From Puffinus mauretanicus (Eukaryota > Chordata > Aves > Procellariiformes > Procellariidae): a stretch of 64,000 nt of DNA. How positions within the stretch are numbered: the first letter of the stretch is position 1; the number at the start of each line of letters is the position of its first letter. The translations under genes and the position numbers were made by a program. The stretch lies in the NCBI GenBank assembly GCA_023333565.1, contig JAJKFH010000385.1:1240001-1304000 (forward strand). The letters are read 5' to 3'. Shown piece by piece: positions 34,031 to 45,690 of this stretch. A model generated the notes under the pieces. It was not told the origin of the DNA, made no database searches, and saw only the letters and a program-made list of their open reading frames with translations.

Positions 34031-34063
34031 AGTTGTAAAGCAGTTGTAAAGCAGTTGTAAAGC
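34031..34063. repeat. Three perfect tandem copies of an 11-mer
   Basis: AGTTGTAAAGC repeats at 34031-34041, 34042-34052 and 34053-34063 with no mismatch, in otherwise unique sequence. The perfection suggests recent slippage, so copy number may vary between individuals. Confidence 0.9.
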
Positions 34064-35551
34064 TCTGAGAATCAGATGCAAGCCACTCACTTTCGCCAGT
34101 ATTCAACAAAATGCCTGTGCAGTGAGCGATTTCACATAATATGAGCAATCTTCCGCTGCTGTATTGAATCACTGCATAATCCAAAAAAATATATCTTTTG
34201 AGAAAAAAAGTTGGTTTCTTTACCAACCCAAACTTTGTGTGAGTGTCAGAGCACCAGAGAAACGTCGATGCTCTCTTGCTCGTGAGGCATTAGTGAGGGT
34301 GGAAGTGTTGCCTAAGCGTAATTGAGCTGGAAACTCAAGCTGTTGCTTCATTCTTTGTCATTTTAGGAGATGCTGTTCTTACAAGTGGGGAGAGGGAGTC
34401 GTCTTCTTGGTAAAGGCTGAATAGGCTTTCTGAGCACTCTTGGATGGCCACACTAGCACACAGCACAGTGCCACACACAATTAGTGCATGCACACAAAAT
34501 ATGGCCACAGGCCTTACCTAATGAAGTGGTGGGAATATGTATCCATGGGCTGCAAGATCCCTATTTTATAGGTACAAAACTTCTGGTCTGAAGATAACCT
34601 GAGGCATTTTGTGGAGTCTTCTACACTGAAACAAAGGATAGTTAATGTGTCTCTCAGTAAACGAATACACTGAATAGCAATCAGGATAAAACTACTGGTC
34701 TCCAGCATTATCAGTCTTAATGTTGGTAGTTCCTAGAACTGATTTAGTTTAAATATGCAAAATGAGAGACTATAAATCAGCTTTATGATATTTATGTATT
34801 TTCCTTGTGAGGTTGATAAAGTCTGTATGTTTCTTGCTTCATCTTGTCTTCTCTCGGTTACCCTTAATTTTCCAGATGCAGTTGACACCCTAGTTAATTG
34901 GAATACTTCAGATTCCTTACCATGTAGTGCCATGAAGACACTACCTTACACAACTTCTGCAGAGCTGACTGTATTTAACTAATTTCAAGGTTTTAGATTT
35001 GGGGGGTTGTTAGAAATACGGTCCAGACATGCAGCATTTTCCCTCAAGATGTCTGAGGTTACATTAATTAATCAAGCATCCAGGATAGGAAGCATTAATC
35101 GTTTGTCTCTGCACATTGCTGGGATTATTCCAAAACCTCCTTCTTTTTCTCTGTCAATATAAATAAAATAAAGAGAGAAGAGGAAAGTTTAACATATGGT
35201 CAAAGATAGAGAGCATGTCCTTTTCTCCAGGAGCATATATCAAAGATTTGCAGAGATAGGACTGATTCATCAGCAATGCTCTTAGGCCAATATGAAGTCA
35301 AGGATGTGAGTCAGTCACAAGCAATGTGAATTTAAACCTCCATAAACGATTTTTAAAGATGATACAATAAATTTATATTTACCTTGCTCTGCTCCCCCAT
35401 TCAATATTCTGCTATAAAATATTCCCTTTGTAGCAATTCCTTTTGCCCTTATCTCCAAGGCACTAGGAATAGCCATGGATGTGAAAACCTGAAAATCTCC
35501 ATTCTTGAGCAGAGTCCAGGAATCAAACTCAAAAAGCCGTATCATGAACCA

Positions 35552-35591
35552 GTGTCTTGTGTCTTGTCAAAGTGTCAAGTGTCTTGTCAAA
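35552..35591. repeat. Short compound repeat GTGTCTTGTCAAA
   Basis: GTGTCTTGTCAAA occurs at 35559-35571 and 35579-35591, with a partial GTGTCTTGT unit at 35552-35560 and GTGTCAA between. It looks like local slippage duplication. Confidence 0.8.
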
Positions 35592-38500
35592 TCAGTCTCC
35601 TGAGGGTTCATGTTCATGGTGTTGGTGATGTAAGGGAACAGATAACATTATGATGTTCTTGAGGTGTGTTGCCTGATCATGTCAGACACAGATGAAGTTT
35701 TCCAGAAGAAACACAGCAAGCTAAGGATAAGATTGGCAGTTCCTAGAAAGATCAAGCTGAATGCCAGCTGCATGGAGCTTTTTTAATATAAAACTAATAG
35801 TCATACTCTGTTCCCAGCTACATGAGAGACGCCCAGGTTACTACAGCTAAACCAGTGGAGTTGCTCCAAACTGTTAGTGGTGTAGAGGTACTTGATTTCC
35901 AGGAAAGTGGTGGAAGCCTTCTTATTTCATTCCCCTTTCTTCTCTTGATATTCTTGATTTCCAACTAATTCTTCTTAGTTTTCCCTTTCAAACTATAGGC
36001 AGGAATTCAGGTTTTCCATGCTTTAGGGGGTTTACTATAGCATGACAAAAAACCTAAGCTATCTGATCTTCTTTTCTTGAATCTGAATGACAGCATCAGT
36101 GTGAGTTTGCTTTCTATTGTACCGTTCTGAAGGGCTGAGCTATCCTGAAATTATCTTGGTCTCTAGAATTGCATGGTCAAAGTTAGTCATAGGCCAGAAA
36201 GATTAGTCAAGGCCACAGTGGAGATGTGCAACGTACGTAAGCTGGATACGTCAGTTCTATAGCTTTCTTATAGTAAGCAAAATTTCATATCAAGCTTCTC
36301 TTCTAAGAATGCACAGAAAGGAGAATAACAGAAATGAGTTGAGGACAAAAGATTTTCTCCTGCTTTCTGTGAGACTACAAGGAATTAGAAGACTAAATAT
36401 TAGATAATTACAATGGGCTTTGAAGGAACAGAGAGTCCTATGATCAAACGGCTGCATCATATCCAAAGCTAAAAAGATTTTCTGTTTATACTTTTTAAGC
36501 TAAGCCACTTGGATTTGCTTTTGTAAATTATGCCCTATGGCCCTGAGGGATAAAACCATGTGGGAAAAGACTAACTGCCTGAGATTTTTGCCCTCCTATG
36601 GAATTGCTGCACCCTTGTGCGAGAAAGCCAACCTTTCCTCATGCCTGTAGCATAATCATTGGGCCACTCTCTTGGTTTCAGCTGTCCCCTGAGGCATCCG
36701 GTCCATATCAGCAGTCAGTTTACTTTTGCAAATCAAAAAAGAGGATGATTCCATTAGTCAAGACCCAAAATCCATACTGAAGTGATAGCATGCCAAACTG
36801 CACAGATGCTAGTGTACGTATGCATAGTTTCAGTATTGCTTCAGAAAAATATCATGTAGCTCATTACCTATCTTTCCCACAAGAGAAACTGCATTGAAAA
36901 ATAGAAAACAAACACATAGCTTTAAATGGAACTGCTAATTTTTATGTTACTTATAAGTAAAAAGCCAGATCACACTGGCAACAACATGGATTTTTCTTCA
37001 TTTGATTCCCAAATCTACAGGAGAAGGGAAGTGTTTATCACCTCCCATAAGAAATTTTGAGCATTCAGCATAAAATACAAATCTCCATTTAAATCTTTTG
37101 TCTTTGTGAATTCTTTTCAGTATGACACACAGATAGAGAGGAAATTTTAGTTAGTATTGGTTTGGAACAAAAAATTAGCCATTTTTTTAGTAAGTAATTT
37201 TGGAAACAACCCCAGCTTTGCAGAAATCTCTATCCTGCCTCATCCTGTTTTACAGAGTTCCCTTTCTGTGCAGATCCTGGCAGAAGTCAGCTTGTTAATT
37301 CCCAATGACAAAAATTAGCCAGATAATGGTTTTTATGGAACTGCTAAAACATTTGACTCCATTAATTGGCCAAGAATATGTTTACACTTAACCAAATGGC
37401 CTGCTTAGAAAATTCCCAAGGAATAACCTATGCATTGAGATTATTTTGCAAGAGACCCAGCCTCTTTTGCCTCAGTTTCAGGAAGCTTAATGTAAAGGCA
37501 GTGTCTACAAGCGTGTGCCTGCATGCATGCTGAAGATCTAGGGGACCACACCAACAGATGGAGGTGCTTTAAGGGAGAAGGAGGCAGAATTGAGATGCCT
37601 AAGTCTAAAACTACAATCCATAAAGCCCTGCAAGGAATAAAAAGGGCCACATCTTTTCCTCAGTAAAGTTCACTAGGTGCCTCCGGTGCTTGACAGTCTG
37701 GTCTGCTGCCATCCCTCCAGAGCTGAGCATTTTGGTGCCTTTCTCATGCCTGCAGCCCTTTGGGACTTGCAAACTGGACACTCCTCCACCCATGTCCCCC
37801 GGGGGTCCAGTCTTGTAGGCGTTTTCTGGAAAAGTGTATTGGCAGCACTGATTTCTGCATGAAGCACAGCAGGCCCTCGGATAAAGTCCTGCATCTGGAA
37901 GGGAAGCAGGACTGTTGCTTTTATCTAACAATTTAGAGGTTTAAAGTATTTACCCAGGAAGCTGAAGCTCGAGGCTTTTCTCCTTCTCAGCCAAAGGCAG
38001 CTCCAGCTCAGATCTGCAGCCTCCTACAGGAGCATGGGAAGAAACACCCTCCGCTCATTCTGCCCAAACTGGTGTGGCCGAGAAAGCCAGCGTCAAAGGG
38101 GCAGGAAGAGAGTAAGCCACAAATGGGTGATGTTGTCCTTGTGCCTAGGAAGTGCGGGCTTCAGATTCCTTTCCTGTACTGCACACTAAAGACCTCAGAG
38201 AATTTTAGTACTTTTAAATTAGAACCCCAGTGAGGGAGGTTACCCCCAGCATCTCACTACTGTCTTTCTGCTGTCTCAACTACTCATCAACACCATTCAT
38301 TTTAGACAGAATACTCAAAGTAAGCACTTCTCAGTTTGCAGGACACTTGATAGAATTTGCGTTAGCAAATTAAAAACAAATTATTGGAAATAATTCATTT
38401 TCTCATGAGCTCTAGGAAAAAAAGAAAAAGAACAGAACCAGGCAACCTTACATCTTCTTGTCTTTAAACCTAGATACCTATCAATTCTTTTCTTATTTAT

Positions 38501-39080
38501 TAAAAAATTATTAAAACCAGGGGTGCACTTGAATATCTTAAAGAGTGAAGTGACTAAATTCCATCTTTCCATATGAAAGATATAAATGAATACTTTTATG
38601 TAAAAAAGAAAGCAAAAATGTGTATCCACAAATTGCTTTTCATCATAAGTGCTTCAGCTGATGGTTTCTAATGACTGATTGTACTTGCAAACAAATTTCC
38701 TCCCATTAAAATTGAAAGAGATTAGTTATTAAAATTTGGCTTGTATTAATATAAAGTATCTCTGTGGTGTTTTCTAAAGTAAATTGAATATACTTTTGAT
38801 GTTGTCTGTAGAGTGGAAGACTGTTTCAACCTGCCCATTTCTCTAATAGACTGAGAAAGACTTTAGAACATCAGTATCAGTCATAAAGGTAAGGAAATAG
38901 CGACAGGCAGTAGTGAAGATTCTATAAAAAATCAGTTTTCTGATCTATATCTCTTTTTAATCAATGGAAGAATTATGTAAAAGCCAATCAGACTTTAAAA
39001 ATGAACCAAAGTGCATCTGTATGAAGACTTTCAAGAGCAGATAGCATTTTTGGCAGCTCAGCTCAGTATGAAAGTTAATT

Positions 39081-39535
39081 TCATAGAATCATAGAATTGT
39101 TTAGGTTGGAACAGACCTTTAAGATCATCAAGTCCAACCGTAAACCGAACACTGCCAAGTCCACCACTAAACCATGTCCCTAAGCGCCACATCTACACGT
39201 CTTTTAAATACCTCCAGGGATGGTGACTCAACCACTTCCCTGGGCAGCCTGTTCTAGTGCTTGACAACCGTCTCGGTGAAGAAATTTTTCCTACTATCCA
39301 ATCTAAACCTCCCCTGGCACAACTTGAGGCCATTTCCTCTCGTCCTATCACTAGTTACTTGGGAGAAGAGACCAACACCCACCTCGCTACAACCTCCTTT
39401 CGGGTAGTTGTAGAGCGCGATGAGGTCTCCCTTCACGCTCCTTTTCTCCAGGCTAAACAGTCCCAGTTCCCTCAGCTGCTCCTCATAAGACTTGTGCTCC
39501 AGACTCTTCACCAGCTTCGTTGCTCTTCTTCGTTG
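39081..39535 (-). mobile_element. CR1 LINE fragment, minus orientation, about 455 bp
   Basis: The CR1 3' end is on the left (TCATAGAATCATAGAATTG at 39081-39099, the reverse of the ATTCTATG tail). It is followed by TTGGAACAGACCTTTAAGAT, GTCCAACCGTAAACC, CCATGTCCCTAAGCGCCAC and GGTGAAGAAATTTTTCCTAC. The minus-strand frame at 39254-39574 carries the C-terminal end of the CR1 reverse-transcriptase protein ([20 protein letters not shown], then [13 protein letters not shown]). The 5' side breaks off near 39535. Divergence from the copy at 44844 is modest, so it is the same or a close subfamily. Confidence 0.95.
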
Positions 39536-40286
39536 ATCCCTTTGCAGTTTTGGAAATCTTTTTCTACTTTCCACCCATCTATTTCAGTTAAATAGCTAAC
39601 TTGACTAGAAGAAGTAAAAGGAAAAGTAGCCTTTTCTATGAAATCTCATTCTGTAGCCAGAAGCAGTTAGAGCAGTGATTTTCTCACAAAAAGATATTTC
39701 TGCTTCACGGGGAAATGGGTTTGTGTTAACGTCCTTTATGAGGAAAAGACTGACTCCAAAATCACAAAGGACCCTACTGCATGTGTGTTTTTTTTGAAGG
39801 AGGAAGTTCATAAATCATTCTTCCATATTATATAAATACATCTATACGTGTGGATTTAATTATCTATTTTTTAAAACTTAGATCGAGTACTATAGTCCTT
39901 AGTCCTATAATACTCAACCTGAAAAACTGTTTTTAGAATTAATATTTAGAAAATGAATAATCTGGATTTTCATCTCTAAAGTATAATTTATACATGGAAA
40001 TTACAAGTAATCTGTGGAAAAAATTGCAATATTCAGAAACTGAGTAATGTCATAGCAGATCCAATTACGAAATAAACTTTTCCTTGAAACTAGAAGATCT
40101 TAACTACGCATTTGATAAAAACTTAAATCATATTCTCCAGAGAGGAAAACAGAGGGAAAAGAAGCATATGGAGGTCAGTCTGGGTGTGACATCCATTACC
40201 ACATCGATCTAAGCCCCATTAGTCATTTCAATGTATATTTTTTTTACTTATAACATATTGCCACTTTGAGAGCTTGGGTTCATTGT

Positions 40287-40364
40287 GGGAAAGGAAAGGG
40301 AAGAGGAAAAGGAAGAGGAAAAGGAAGAGAGAAGGGAAGAGGGAAAGGAAAGGAAGGGAAGAGA
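40287..40364. repeat. 78-nt uninterrupted purine tract, (GGGAAA/GGAAGA)n
   Basis: Every base from 40287 to 40364 is G or A, arranged in irregular GGAAA, GGAAGA and GGGAAGA units. Long homopurine tracts of this kind can form triplex (H-) DNA. The peptide-like frames across it are artefacts. Confidence 0.9.
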
Positions 40365-42004
40365 CTGCAGAAATACACACTGTCTCTGGGAAAATGGCAA
40401 GATGGAGTAATAGGATACAGCATGCGAATAAACTGTTCACAGTTCATGGGCCCTCAAAGGCACAGTTCTTGACTGAGCAGGTGTGCTGTTGCCTTGTTGG
40501 TTGCTCTCAGGGATCCTGAGCTTACACAGTATCGTTGGTTATTTTTTAAATCTAATTTTTGTATTTCTGATGTGAAAACTAAGTGATGCCCATCTCTTAT
40601 TCCAAGCTTTCCCCCATTCTCCCCATAGAAAGGAGCAGCCCATTCCCAACCTGGACAGAGAAAGGATGACTTCACTGAAAGATTTTTTAAGTGCCCATGC
40701 AGAGAAGGTATATCTGCTTTGCAGGACAGCTCAAAGAAATTGTTCAGGGGGCAAGAAAAACAGGGGAAAGCATAGTGATGTGGCACTGGTATGCTGTCAC
40801 TGGAAGGGGTGACGATAGGAAGAAGGGACCCACCAGAATCATCTGCAGTGGTGCACAAACCGGAACAAAAAGAATTGTGGGAGGATTTAAATACCCTTGC
40901 CAAGGAGCATGTTCGCACCCCTGCCTTCATCTATAGATCTGTCAAGAAAGAATAAAAATAGCTTTAAATCATGCCCCACAAAAACACCACCAGTCTACAG
41001 TGTACTGTAGGCAAATTGAATTTTGCCACCCCAGTGTGAGGGTCCTGGACCCAATCAGCACCTCCAGAGAGATGAACTGGGGGAGCCCTGAAAAGCAAGT
41101 CCTGCAGTTCCTCCTACTTTGGTCGTATTCCTGGGCAGGAGGACACAACCATGGGACTTGGTACTGGCACAAGCCATCCCAAGCAGAATGGGGGCCTCCT
41201 TGGGCTCCCCACTTCAGTTTCAAATGAAAGAGTGCATTTGGCAAGTGGAGATTGATCACAATACTGATCTGAAATAATGCTTTTTGTTTTAACCTTCCCT
41301 CTCCTGAATTTGCTTCACCTGTCTGTGGCACTTCATCATTAATCAGCAACAAGAACCTTTTGTAGTGGAATGCCGCCTTCTTCCTACACCTTTGTGCAAC
41401 ATTAAGCAACTGCAATATTAATAATAATAATCCTATATGGAAAGGGGTAAACTGCTGCCAGAAAATGAATCTTCCAGAACAGCTGCACTGTTCAGATTTG
41501 GGGTGGCCTGGGCACTCTTTTGATTTTCATGAAAGAGGCAATTAAGCAACTTCTGTAGAGGCGAAACTTGGAAACAACTAAAGCCACTGCCCAAGGCAAC
41601 TGGGCCAATGTGCCAAAGCTGGAGCAAAATGTGCACAGTATTAACTGTGCTTCTCTATAGGACAGCAGCAGAGTATGAGTATGGGTTTGCAGGGATCACA
41701 GAGCCATGAGAAGCAGTTGCGGGGGGGTACCCTGGCCAAAAGGATAGGCAGAGCTTTACTTCTGCCTTCTCTGAAGTGGTATTTTGAGGATTTCTGAGCA
41801 AGGAATTACTGACACTTCTCAGTACCCCTGGGGGAAACAGGTTCTTCTGCCCACTCATTGGAAGTAAACTAGATGATGACAGCAAAAATGACACCTTGCT
41901 CATGATACCAGTTTCCTCCTAAAGAGGAAAAACCAAAGAGAGTCCTGAAAGGTCCTGAATATTAATCAGATGTTCATGACACAAGGGAAGGAAAGGCTCT
42001 GAGG

Positions 42005-42065
42005 GGGCTGTAAGAGTTAATGGATTAATTTGTGAACACTTTGAGATCTTGCCGTAATGCCTGGG
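42005..42065 (+). mobile_element. Possible MIR-like SINE tail
   Basis: 'gttaatggattaatttgtga' followed by 'acactttgagatcttg' resembles the tail of ancient amniote MIR-type SINEs ('attaattagttaatgtttgtaaagcgctttgagatc'). It is short and diverged. Confidence 0.35.
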
Positions 42066-43635
42066 GGGAAGAGCAGAACTTTTGCTCTGTATGTATTTGC
42101 AACTCCTAAACAAAGACCACAGTACCAGGGCTTGAATTTCACACATTAATCCGCAGGGACCTTCAAGCCAGACACATGGCTCTGAGGCAGCTAGGAAAAT
42201 AGTTCCTTGCTGTTTTTCAAATCTATCTGATTAGGTGGATTTCTACCATATGAGCAACCTTACAGAGAAAGAACAGTTGCTTTTTTAGAAAGCAGCAACA
42301 AGCACAGCTTAGAGAAAATCTGTTAGAAAAAAGGTAGTGTCTGTCTGTGATCACCAAGTGGACTAAATCTGTGCTGATTTGGGTTCTGTTTCCCACAGTG
42401 GAAGAGTGGGAAAGTGATCTTCCCTTGCTCTTGGGATAGAAATGGTATCGGATGAATCAGCCTCTTACAAGAGCTTTTTGGACAGAATGCAGGAAAATCT
42501 TCATATGATTCGAATTTTGTTAACTCGCAAGTTTTATTGTTTTACGTTGTTGGCACACATAGTATCATTAATAATAGGATCTGCCAAATGCTACTACTTT
42601 ATGGGACTTATGACAGTTGAATCTATGCGTCAATAGCTTACAGCCTCACACCTGTTAGCAGGACTCATCCTGCCCGGCAGCAGGGACCTTGCCCATGGGT
42701 GCAGAGCATCATCAGCTTCCATATCAGCCAAGCCCGGCTAGGGGTCTCAGCACTTTGCAGGACTGCCTCTTACATTTCTGTCCTTTCCAGCAGAACCCTG
42801 GCGTATTGAAAAGAGCCAATAAACAAAACAAAACCAAACAAAAGCCAACAAGAAAAAAGCCCAGTGTTTGCTGAAAATGCTGAGCAACATTTGCACCGAT
42901 TCTGTTAATGTGCCCCTGAAATTTCCTGCATGTCCTGCTGTGCAAATGCCAAAAGACAATGGCTTTATTTCTGTAAATATTAGGGAATATTTTCTTTGGC
43001 TTTGTTCCATTCGTATCATCATTCCTCACGCCCCATGTTTCAGAGCAGGATTTGAAAAGGACATGCCTGGGGAACATTTCACTTACCTACTCTGAGGTTT
43101 GAGTTTGTACCAGATCCTAAGGATCAGGTGAATTTAGCAGGGTGTTTCCATTTTCTCTGTGAACACTGTGTGTAACATTGCTTATCAATCATTAGCTGTT
43201 GTGAGCATCCTTATCCTTACCTACTGGGGCTGTACAAGAGGGACATCTGAAAATGTTTTTCCCAGGCTGTGGGCAGGTTTTAGGGTTATGACACATAATT
43301 CAATTCAACCTATGAATTGAAATCACAGCATCAGGCAGGGCTGAGAGCTGCTGGGCTCAGTAAGCTGTGATCCATCCCCACTGCAGGCCCTCTCCACTAT
43401 CAAGACCCCATTAATGGGCAGCAAATGAAGTTGTTCCAGCCCCTAACTAGGAAAACCAACCCGTTACCATGCTGCTTGTGCCATGCAAGCTGCTGCTGTC
43501 ATAAGTCTTATTTTAAATTTGTTGTTCTTGGCTATCATCAGCAAAAGAACAGGAGTGCAGCACACAGAGCAGAATAAACTCTGTGACTGCAAGTTCTAGG
43601 CAGAGTTGCTCCAGTATGTATTAAAAAATGTAAGA

Positions 43636-44112
43636 AGTACCATAGCCAGTCAAATCAAAGGCCTGTCTAGCCAAGTATCCTGTCTCTGACAGTGATTATT
43701 AGCAGATACTGAAACAAAAGTATGAGAATTAAGGCATATAGAGTCCTTTTACTGCCTTCCAGCCTCCAAAAATCAACAACTTAGAGATTTCCTGAGACTG
43801 AAATTACATCCAGAGCATAGTATCAAATAGTCAACAAAGCACCCATCCTCCATTAACGTGTCAGTCCCTTTTGGAATTTATTTATTTAATTTATTTGGTC
43901 ACAGCGTAACTACAGGCTACACAAAAAAGTTTTCCTTTTTTTGCCTATTTTAAACTGTGCCTGACAATTTTATTGGGTGCCCCCTAAGATTTTATGCTCT
44001 GAGAGACTGTAAACAATCCATCCCTCTTCGTTTTCCCTGCACCACCCTGGTTTTATAGAACTGTGCCATATTCTGCTTCCATTATCATTATTCCAAACTG
44101 AGAAACCCTATG
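43636..44112 (-). mobile_element. Ancient, highly diverged CR1 LINE fragment
   Basis: The left end 'caaatcaaaggcctgtctag' with 'ccaagtatcctgtctctgac' matches the 3' end of old amniote CR1 elements ('agaccaaaggtccatctagcccagtatcctgtc'). Further right, 'ttttattgggtgccccctaa' and 'caccaccctggttttataga' match coding blocks of the same element ('ttcattgggtgacccct', 'ccacaccagtcatgatttta'). It is far more diverged than the two younger CR1 copies nearby, so it probably predates birds. Confidence 0.75.
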
Positions 44113-44843
44113 ATTTAATCAGCAGGACAGACACACTAAAGAGGAAAAGAGATTTGTGGTAGGACCAGTTGTGGAGGAGAGAGGAGGTTCTGGAGGCAGG
44201 TCTTGCTGCGGACATCTTCTCACCCACTCTATAGACCTGTGAAGTTGAAGCTGTGTCCTGGCAGCAAGTGAGCATCAGGCTCTGGTGTCAGAGAAAGAAA
44301 AGCCAAGGACCACCCTGACTCTGAGACTCTGACATTTCTCCCCAGGGTCACCAAGATATGGAGGGATGGCAACAGTCACCTAAGGGTGGCAGGAGAACCC
44401 ATCTGCCACGCGGCTCTTAAAGGCAGGCAGAAAAGAGAGGGAGAAGGCATCGTCTTCTCTGATGCATACAACTGCCTGTGTTGAGGGTCTAAAGGAAGTC
44501 GGACAGCTGGGTGGCTGAGGACAAGGGAGAATTTTCTGGGTGATTTCACAGGGAAGTCTTAAAAACCACCTGACCAGAAGATCAGGTTGATGATGCTTTT
44601 TATGAGCAAAGAGGACAATCGTCTTAAACACAGTATTTGGTGTCAGTGCGGGGATTTGAACTGCTGGACAGGAAAGGAAGTAGATCATAGGCTGTGGGCA
44701 AATTTGGAGAAGGGCTTGGGTAAACTGTTTTGACGCAGAAAGAGAAAGAAAGTTAATGGGAGCAAAGATTCATCTTACAATAAACAAGCACTGTTAGAAA
44801 TATCCTTTTCTTAAAATTTTAATAGCATTTAATCCATAAATAC
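44113..44843. other. Intergenic, nothing recognised
   Basis: Purine-rich in parts (44145-44200) with short open frames; no family resemblance found. Confidence 0.55.
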
Positions 44844-45690
44844 TCAGAATCATATAATCATAGAATCATTAAGGTTGGAAAAGACCTCTGAGATCATCGA
44901 GTCCAACCGTCAACCCAACACCACCATGCCTACTAAACCATGTCCCTAAGCGCCTCATCTACACGTCTTTTAAATACTTCCAGGGATGGTGACTCAACCA
45001 CTTCCCTGGGCAGCCTGTTCCAAGGTCTGACCACTCTTTCAGTGAAGAAATTTTTCCTACTATCCAATCTAAACCTCCCTTGGTGCAACTTGAGGCCATT
45101 TCCTCTCATCCTATCACTTGTTATTTGGGAGAAGAGACCAACCCCCACCTCGCTACAACCTCCTTTCAGGTAGTTGTAGAGAGCGATAAGGTCTCCCCTC
45201 AGCCTCCTCTTCTCCAAACTAAACAACCCTAGTTCCCTCAGCCACTCGTCATAAGACTTGTTCTCCAGACCCTTCACCAGCTTCGTTGCCTTCTCTGGAC
45301 ACGCTCCAGCACCTCCATGTCCTTCTTGTAGTGAGGGGCCCAAAGCTGAACACAGGATTCGGAGTGCGGCCTCACCAGTGCCGAGGGGGGGGCAGTCACC
45401 TCCCTGCTCCTGCTGGCCACACTAGTTCTGATACAGGCCAGGATGCCATTGGCCTTCTTGGCCACCTGGGCACACTGCCGCTCATGTTCAGCCGACTGTC
45501 AACCAGCACCCCCAGGTCCTTTTCCTCTGGGCAGCTTTCCAGCCACTCTTCCCCAAGCCTGTAGCGTTGCCTGGGGTTGTTGTGGCCGAAGTGCAGGACC
45601 CGGCACTTGGCCTTGTTGAACCTCATACAGTTGGCCTCAGCCCATCAATCCAGCCTGTCCAGGTCCCTCTGCAGAGTCTTCCTACCTTGG
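44844..45690 (-). mobile_element. CR1 LINE fragment, minus orientation, about 850 bp, broken reverse transcriptase
   Basis: The 3' tail is on the left (TCAGAATCATATAATCATAG, from 44844), followed by AAGGTTGGAAAAGACCTCTG and the standard CR1 3' region. The minus strand encodes the C-terminal part of CR1 ORF2: a frame at 45396-45626 begins [14 protein letters not shown] and includes [20 protein letters not shown]; a second at 45274-45465 includes [13 protein letters not shown]; a third at 44933-45343 includes [20 protein letters not shown] and ends in [11 protein letters not shown]. The protein therefore runs through three frames, with frameshifts near 45480 and 45290, and the copy is inactive. 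5' truncation is near 45690. Confidence 0.96.

Larger units (their letters stand above)
18503..39080. other. Long intergenic stretch, part of the HAS2 gene desert
   Basis: About 20.5 kb in which I see no exon, no young CR1 and no LTR. It contains only microsatellites, a TAAT-rich cluster (20924-20980), a palindromic ancient element (29293-29356), a triple 11-mer (34031-34063), a small repeat (35552-35591) and homopolymer A runs (19294-19306, 30784-30798). Open frames are all about 110 codons or less and without recognisable domains. In other vertebrates HAS2 is flanked by large gene deserts, which this matches. Confidence 0.6.
39536..43635. other. Intergenic, mostly nothing recognised
   Basis: Unique-looking sequence with a 78-nt purine run (40287-40364) and a weak MIR-like piece (42005-42065). 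The largest open frames (40454-40930 minus, 158 codons; 40969-41415 minus, 148 codons) have no recognisable domain or exon context and are not called as genes. Confidence 0.6.

Noticed and set aside
39254..39595. Open frames on both strands of about 110 codons
   Set aside because: Both lie in the CR1 fragment; the minus frame is the RT C-terminus and the plus frame is its shadow.
40266..40519. Lysine/arginine/glycine-rich short proteins
   Set aside because: They are translations of the homopurine tract.
40454..41415. Two minus-strand frames of 158 and 148 codons
   Set aside because: No recognisable motif, no splice or promoter context; this length is expected by chance in a 64-kb window.
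43299..43321. 9-bp inverted repeat (TTCAATTCA / TGAATTGAA)
   Set aside because: Short AT-rich palindrome of a kind expected by chance.
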